Of a stretch of 11,518 nucleotides of DNA, positions 7,486-11,518 are shown one piece after another. A program made the position numbers and the translations under genes. Source of the DNA: Bacillota bacterium. GTDB lineage: Bacteria; Bacillota; UBA4882; UBA10575. The stretch is taken from positions 1 to 11,518 of the forward strand of contig DOID01000102.1 of assembly GCA_003511465.1 (NCBI GenBank). The letters run 5' to 3'. The notes beneath the pieces were generated by a model. It was not told the origin of the DNA. It saw nothing but the letters and a program-made list of their open reading frames with translations, and searched no databases. Each line of letters begins with the position of its first letter. Within the stretch, counting starts at the first letter, position 1.

Positions 7486-7889
7486 AGGCGTCCCTTCATA
7501 TCTTCGTATAACTTAGTTACCAACTGATAAAATTCGTTCTTAATATATTGGACTGTCTCCCTTAAAATCGTCTGATCGTAGGCATGACTTGCCAGATTTC
7601 TTCTCTGGATCATCTCCATCCACTTTTCGGCATCGGTAATAAGTCCGGCTTGAAAAGCTGTCCTCATGGTCTGTTTAGGACTATTAACCTTAGTAAATCC
7701 TTCATTTTCTAAATAATCTTTCATTACATTCCAGGCCAACTCGAAAGTGAATTCAAAGGCCTGCACCAAAGCCATCTGAATGATCTCATCATCCGGTTCG
7801 CCTTCCTGCCGACTAAAGGTTTTGCAAAAGGTATGGTAGGCGTTGGTGAAGTTTTGAAACCTTTGTTCCCAACGGATCCCCTTGTTCAT
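7482..7889 (-). CDS. hepT: HEPN toxin HepT (HI0074-type nucleotidyltransferase substrate-binding protein, 135 aa)
   Basis: All-helical HEPN protein, the toxin partner of MntA; characterised members are RNases held inactive by AMP on a tyrosine. Seen: AFEFTFELAWNVMKDYL (44-60), characteristic of the HI0074 family, and the RX4HXY motif as R97-N-L-A-S-H102-A-Y104 in RRNLASHAYD; Y104 is the expected AMP acceptor. Length is typical. ATG at 7889 follows GGGGGTGG, a strong SD, and lies 36 nt after the hsdM stop, too little room for a separate terminator or a convincing promoter, so it should be read through from hsdM. The key residues are intact, so the toxin is probably functional and the pair may help keep the locus in the genome or act as a second defence layer. 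Confidence 0.9.
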   Translation of the reverse strand: MNKGIRWEQRFQNFTNAYHTFCKTFSRQEGEPDDEIIQMALVQAFEFTFELAWNVMKDYLENEGFTKVNSPKQTMRTAFQAGLITDAEKWMEMIQRRNLASHAYDQTILRETVQYIKNEFYQLVTKLYEDMKGRL

Positions 7890-7925
7890 AAGACCACCCC
7901 CTAATTACTATCTCCAACAAAATTA

Positions 7926-9479
7926 TTATTTGCCGTCGACCCTAACCTTTTCCAAATTCTTTAATATCAACTGATTCAGCCTTTCCTCTTCCTCCAACTG
8001 CCCCGCAAACTCCGCCTTTAAAGCGGTAAAGCGCTCCTTGAAATCGAAGTCATCCTCTTCCTCCGGCAGCCCCACATACCGGCCGGGCGTCAGAACATAA
8101 TCCAATTCCCGCACCCGTTCGATACTGGTGGAATTGCAAAAGCCTCTGATATCCTCATATGCTCCATCCGGGTTTCGCCAGTTGTGATAGGTTGAAGCGA
8201 TCTTTTGGATATCCTCCGGTCCAAGCTCCCTGGTGCGGCGGTTGATCAAATGCCCTTCGTTACGGGCGTCGATAAAGAGAATTTCATCGGTGCGGTTCCG
8301 GTAACCGCCGCTTACCTTATCCCGGCTTAAAAACCAGAGGCAGGCCGGGATTTGTGTATTCAAAAACAGTTTGGCAGGGAGGTTGATAATGCAGTCCACC
8401 AGACGGGCTTCGATTAATTCCTTACGGATGTCGCCTTCCCCGGAAGTTTTGGAGGTCAACGAACCTTTAGCCAGCACAAAACCGGCGATTCCGCTCGGAC
8501 TTAAATGATACAGGAAATGTTGAATCCAGGCATAGTTGGCATTACCCACCGGCGGGACGCCATATTTCCATCTCCCGTCGTTACGAAGTAAATCTCCGCT
8601 CCAGTCGCTGTCGTTAAAGGGAGGATTGGCGATGACAAAATCGGCCTTCAAGTCCTTATGGGCATCATTTAGGAATGAACCTTCATTATTCCACTTAACC
8701 ATGGAACTATCAATTCCACTGATGGCCAGGTTCATTTTACACAAGCGCCAGGTGGTCAAATTGCTCTCCTGACCGTATATGGAGATATCATTCACCTTCC
8801 CCTGGTGCTCCCGGACAAACTTTTCCGATTGGACAAACATCCCGCCCGAACCGCAACAAGGATCAAAGACCCGGCCTTGATAAGGCTCGAGCATTTCGAC
8901 CAAAAGCTCAACTACACTACGGGGCGTATAGAATTGCCCGCCCTTCTTTCCTTCGGCCAGGGCAAACTCACCAAGGAAGTATTCGAAGACATGGCCGAGG
9001 AGGTCGGCGCTCCGGTCTTTGGCCTCTCCCAGGGCGATATTCCCGATCAGGTCAATCAGCCCACCCAGGTTGGTCGGGTCAAGGTTACCACGGGCGTAAA
9101 CTTTCGGCAGCACATCCCGGAGTGAAGGATTGTCTTTCTCAATGGCATCCATCGCATTATCGATCTCTTTGCCGATAGTGGGGAGTTTCGCTTTGGATTG
9201 CAGGTAAGACCAACGGGCGATCTCCGGAACAAAGAAGACATTCTCCGCCTTGTACTCGTCCTTGTCTTCCGGATCCGCTCCGGCGTATTCGCCTTCGCCG
9301 CTTTTCAGCTTGTTATAAAGTTCCTCAAAGGCATCGGAGATGTAGCGCAGAAAGATCAGTCCGAGGACAATATGCTTGTATTCAGCGGCGTCAATGTTTT
9401 TACGGAGCTTGTCCGCCGCCTTCCAGAGCTGCTTCTCGATGGGTTCTTCTTTGGTGTTGTTCACTGGTTTCCGGGCCAT
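7926..9479 (-). CDS. hsdM: Type I restriction-modification methyltransferase subunit HsdM (517 aa)
   Basis: N6-adenine DNA methyltransferase subunit; with HsdS it methylates host target sites and forms the core of the restriction complex. Seen: an HsdM N-terminal helical domain (about 13-150) with EKQLWKAADKLRKN and HIVLGLIFLRYISDAFEE; GQFYTP (181-186); SAM-binding motif I FDPCCGSGGMF (205-215); GQESN (236-240); catalytic motif IV NPPF (285-288). Length is normal and no defect is visible. ATG at 9479 has AAGGAAGG ending 9 nt upstream. It is the first gene of the cluster, about 55 nt downstream of the predicted transcription start. GC is high (about 57% in a sampled line), like hsdR and unlike the genes between. 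Its direct partner hsdS is 836 nt away, beyond hepT-mntA. Confidence 0.97.
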   Translation of the reverse strand: MARKPVNNTKEEPIEKQLWKAADKLRKNIDAAEYKHIVLGLIFLRYISDAFEELYNKLKSGEGEYAGADPEDKDEYKAENVFFVPEIARWSYLQSKAKLPTIGKEIDNAMDAIEKDNPSLRDVLPKVYARGNLDPTNLGGLIDLIGNIALGEAKDRSADLLGHVFEYFLGEFALAEGKKGGQFYTPRSVVELLVEMLEPYQGRVFDPCCGSGGMFVQSEKFVREHQGKVNDISIYGQESNLTTWRLCKMNLAISGIDSSMVKWNNEGSFLNDAHKDLKADFVIANPPFNDSDWSGDLLRNDGRWKYGVPPVGNANYAWIQHFLYHLSPSGIAGFVLAKGSLTSKTSGEGDIRKELIEARLVDCIINLPAKLFLNTQIPACLWFLSRDKVSGGYRNRTDEILFIDARNEGHLINRRTRELGPEDIQKIASTYHNWRNPDGAYEDIRGFCNSTSIERVRELDYVLTPGRYVGLPEEEDDFDFKERFTALKAEFAGQLEEEERLNQLILKNLEKVRVDGK

Positions 9480-9541
9480 CAGTATCTACCTTCCTTATTC
9501 ACTACTTCATTATGGGTTTTGATTTGGCTTACTTATAGCAT

Positions 9542-9570
9542 AGTATAATGGAGTGACGATGTGTTGTCAC
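9542..9570 (-). promoter_or_regulatory. Sigma-A-type promoter of the hsdM-hsdR cluster
   Basis: On the minus strand GTGACA (9570-9565; 5 of 6 to TTGACA), a 17-nt spacer and TATACT (9547-9542; 5 of 6 to TATAAT) form a near-consensus promoter. Predicted start is near 9535, giving a leader of about 55 nt before hsdM. An AT-rich stretch at 9589-9612 upstream could act as an UP element. It is the only convincing promoter I see for the seven-gene cluster. Confidence 0.75.
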
Positions 9571-9571
9571 T
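9552..9571. promoter_or_regulatory. Inverted repeat over the hsdM promoter (candidate operator)
   Basis: AGTGAC (9552-9557), 8 nt, GTCACT (9566-9571) form a perfect 6-bp-arm inverted repeat covering the -35 box and the spacer. A further AGTG (9577-9580) makes a second, shorter repeat with CACT (9568-9571). The position is where a repressor would block RNA polymerase. No regulator gene is in the window, so the binding protein is unknown; a chance repeat of this size is possible. Confidence 0.4.
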
Positions 9572-9663
9572 GAACGAGTGTTTGCTGTTGATTATTTAAA
9601 TATTCGTTAATTTCCACCAGTTTCCTGCAAAGCCTTTAAGTTTCATCGATTTCATACACAACA

Positions 9664-9693
9664 AAAAAGAGGTTTTGTGTAAAACCTCTTTTT
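9664..9693 (-). terminator. Rho-independent terminator after the ABC exporter gene
   Basis: A perfect 13-bp stem (AAAAAGAGGTTTT against AAAACCTCTTTTT) with a 4-nt loop lies 35 nt after the exporter stop. Read on the minus strand it ends in a run of T residues. The A/T symmetry means it could also stop transcription on the plus strand. It separates the exporter from the defence cluster. Confidence 0.88.
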
Positions 9694-9728
9694 GCATCTG
9701 CTAAAATCGCATCGATATCTATAGATTG

Positions 9729-11450
9729 CTATTTAAACTGCATCCGATAAAGCTGGGCATAGACCCCATCCCGCGCCAGCAATGCTTCATGGCTTCCCTC
9801 TTCAACAATGCCCTCTTCGTCCAGGACCAGAATACGCTTAGCATTTTTGATGGTGGACAAACGGTGGGCGATGACGAAGGTAGTCCGGTTTTTGGCCAGA
9901 GCTTCCAGAGAATCCTGGACCACCTTTTCACTTTCATTGTCCAAGGCCGAAGTGGCCTCATCAAAGATTAGGACCGGCGGGTTCTTCAAAAATACCCGGG
10001 CAATACTGAGCCGCTGCTTTTGCCCACCGGAAAGTTTCACTCCCCGCTGGCCGATGTCGGTATCATAACCTTCGGGCAGGGCGCTAATGAACTCATGGGC
10101 ATTGGCGTTTTTCGCTGCGTTAATCACCTCTTCCACCGTGGCCTGGGGTCTACCGTAGCGGATGTTCTCCAGCACGGTTCCGGCAAACAGGTAGACATCC
10201 TGTTGGACAATGCCGATTCTCTCCCGTAAGGATTTTAGTTTAATCGTCCGGAGATCCTTCCCATCTAGGGTGATTTGCCCCTCCGTCACCTCATAAAAGC
10301 GGGGGATCAGACTGCAGAGGGTGGTTTTTCCCACCCCGGACGGGCCAACCAGAGCTACGTATTCGCCGGCCGCTACTTTAAGATTCACCTGAGAAAGGAC
10401 ATTATGCTCGGTTCCCGGGTAACGGAAAGAAACATTCACAAACTCAAGATCGCCCCTGACCTCCGCTAAATTGATGGCCTGCGGCGCGTCGACAATATCG
10501 GGGTCAATCTGGAGGAGTTCATAAAAGCGGTCAAACCCGGAAAAACCGTTTTGGAATTGTTCCCCGAAATTCACCAGCTTTTTAATGGGATCCAAAAAGG
10601 TATTGATGTACAGCAAAAAGGTGATCAGGTCCAAGGTATCGACCTGACCGTCCCGGATCAGCAAGGCTGCCGCCGTGACAACCGCCACATAAATCAATGA
10701 GCTAAAGGCCGAAATCCCGCTATGGTAGCGCCCCATGAAATAATAGCTGTTCCTCTTGCTATCAACATACCGGTGGTTATTGCGGCGGAATTTGTCCAGT
10801 TCTAAGTGTTCGTTGGTGAAGGATTTGACGACCCGCACCCCGGAGATACTGTCCTCAATCCCCGCATTGATCTCGGCGATTTTGGCCCGGTTCATCTGAA
10901 AAGCCCGGCGCATCTTCATATTATAATGGTAGGCAAAATAGATCATCACCGGAATAAAGCTAAAGACAATCAAGGTTAATTTCGGATTGATCCCCATCAA
11001 AATAATAAACGATCCGCTTAGCTTAACAACGGAAATCAGTAAATCCTCCGGGCCATGATGGTACAGTTCGGTAATCTCAAATAGGTCGTTGGTAAGGCGC
11101 GACATGACTTGCCCGGTCTTCTGATTGTCATAGTAATTAAAGGACAATTTCTGGAGATGGGAAAAAAGCTCGTTCCGAAGGTCATATTCCATCTTCGCGC
11201 CCATCACATGACCACAAAAGGTAATATAGAAGTTGCAAAAGTATTCGATGATGGTCATCATCACCATCACCACTGCGATCATAATAAAGGGTTTGAGCGT
11301 CTCCGGTAAAGGTGGCTGCAAGAGGTCGGTCGCAATGTAGCGGACAACCAGCGGAAAGGCCAAATTAATTCCGGCGGCGATTAACGCGCAGACCATATCG
11401 AGGGTAAATATTCTAAGATACGGCCGGTAGTAGGAGAAGAATTTTTTCAA
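9729..11450 (-). CDS. ABC-type multidrug/lipid exporter, fused membrane and ATPase domains (573 aa)
   Basis: Half-size ABC exporter expected to act as a dimer in the cytoplasmic membrane and pump drugs, lipids or peptides outward; substrate unknown. Seen: six predicted membrane helices at about 17-40, 55-78, 137-153, 157-175, 247-265 and 272-290; ATPase domain from about 334 with Walker A GPSGVGKT (369-376), Q-loop IVQQD (414-418), signature LSGGQ (473-477), Walker B VLIFDE (493-498) and H-loop H529 in VIAHRLST. All motifs are canonical. The start is TTG at 11450 giving MKKFFSYY, the usual family N-terminus; no ATG or GTG is in frame before the upstream stop, and no SD sits at normal distance (GGTGG is 22 nt upstream), so expression may be weak. 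It has its own apparent promoter and terminator, and no partner half-transporter gene is visible, which suggests a homodimer. Nothing links it to defence. Confidence 0.95.
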   Translation of the reverse strand: MKKFFSYYRPYLRIFTLDMVCALIAAGINLAFPLVVRYIATDLLQPPLPETLKPFIMIAVVMVMMTIIEYFCNFYITFCGHVMGAKMEYDLRNELFSHLQKLSFNYYDNQKTGQVMSRLTNDLFEITELYHHGPEDLLISVVKLSGSFIILMGINPKLTLIVFSFIPVMIYFAYHYNMKMRRAFQMNRAKIAEINAGIEDSISGVRVVKSFTNEHLELDKFRRNNHRYVDSKRNSYYFMGRYHSGISAFSSLIYVAVVTAAALLIRDGQVDTLDLITFLLYINTFLDPIKKLVNFGEQFQNGFSGFDRFYELLQIDPDIVDAPQAINLAEVRGDLEFVNVSFRYPGTEHNVLSQVNLKVAAGEYVALVGPSGVGKTTLCSLIPRFYEVTEGQITLDGKDLRTIKLKSLRERIGIVQQDVYLFAGTVLENIRYGRPQATVEEVINAAKNANAHEFISALPEGYDTDIGQRGVKLSGGQKQRLSIARVFLKNPPVLIFDEATSALDNESEKVVQDSLEALAKNRTTFVIAHRLSTIKNAKRILVLDEEGIVEEGSHEALLARDGVYAQLYRMQFK

Positions 11451-11506
11451 TTTTGGGTTAATCGATTGTTTTCCACCAACTTCACAATAAAATTGAATTT
11501 ACAAGC

Positions 11507-11512
11507 ATTATA
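11507..11512 (-). promoter_or_regulatory. Possible -10 box of the ABC exporter promoter
   Basis: TATAAT on the minus strand, about 57 nt before the TTG start. The matching -35 would fall beyond the right edge of the window, so it cannot be tested here. Confidence 0.4.
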
Positions 11513-11518
11513 TCATTC

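Noticed and set aside
11109..11309. Plus-strand open frame with a run of six histidines, like a metal-binding protein
   Set aside because: The histidines come from repeated CAT/CAC triplets complementary to Met/Val codons of a membrane helix in the ABC exporter; it is a shadow.
1..11518. CRISPR array, tRNA, rRNA, transposase, phage integrase or attachment-site repeats
   Set aside because: No regularly spaced repeats, RNA gene signatures, or recombinase-like protein motifs were found on reading either strand.

Overview
The window looks like a bacterial chromosome, most likely a low-to-mid GC Bacillota or similar Gram-positive-type genome. That is inferred from strong purine-rich Shine-Dalgarno sites, one TTG and one GTG start, and a Bacillota-style ABC exporter; it is not proven. 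All well-supported genes lie on the minus strand, so they are transcribed from high to low coordinates.

Region 1 (about 9.7-11.5 kb): a complete homodimer-type ABC exporter gene with a TATAAT-like -10 box near the right edge, closed by a strong hairpin terminator at 9664-9693. Region 2 (9.48-9.66 kb): a short intergenic region with a well-formed sigma-A-type promoter (GTGACA, 17 nt, TATACT) overlapped by an inverted repeat that could be an operator.

Region 3 (1-9.48 kb): a closely packed defence cluster in the order hsdM, hepT, mntA, hsdS, hamA-like, hamB-like, hsdR. It is a type I restriction-modification system (methylase, specificity subunit, and a motor/nuclease subunit cut by the left edge). 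Two other modules sit inside it. A HEPN/MNT toxin-antitoxin pair (hepT/mntA) lies between hsdM and hsdS. A two-gene PD-(D/E)xK nuclease plus Ski2-type helicase pair, best read as a Hachiman-like (HamAB) anti-phage system, lies between hsdS and hsdR. Genes overlap by 4 nt within each inserted pair, and other spacings are 20-114 nt, so one long transcript from the hsdM promoter is plausible.

Base composition is uneven. In sampled 60-base lines hsdM and hsdR are about 57-62% GC, the helicase gene about 35%, and the two target recognition domains of hsdS about 27-30%, while the conserved parts of hsdS are about 47-53%. This fits assembly of the cluster from parts of different origin. Functionally the cluster would combine sequence-specific restriction, a nuclease-helicase DNA-surveillance system, and an RNase toxin kept off by AMP transfer; the physical nesting suggests co-transfer and possibly layered defence.
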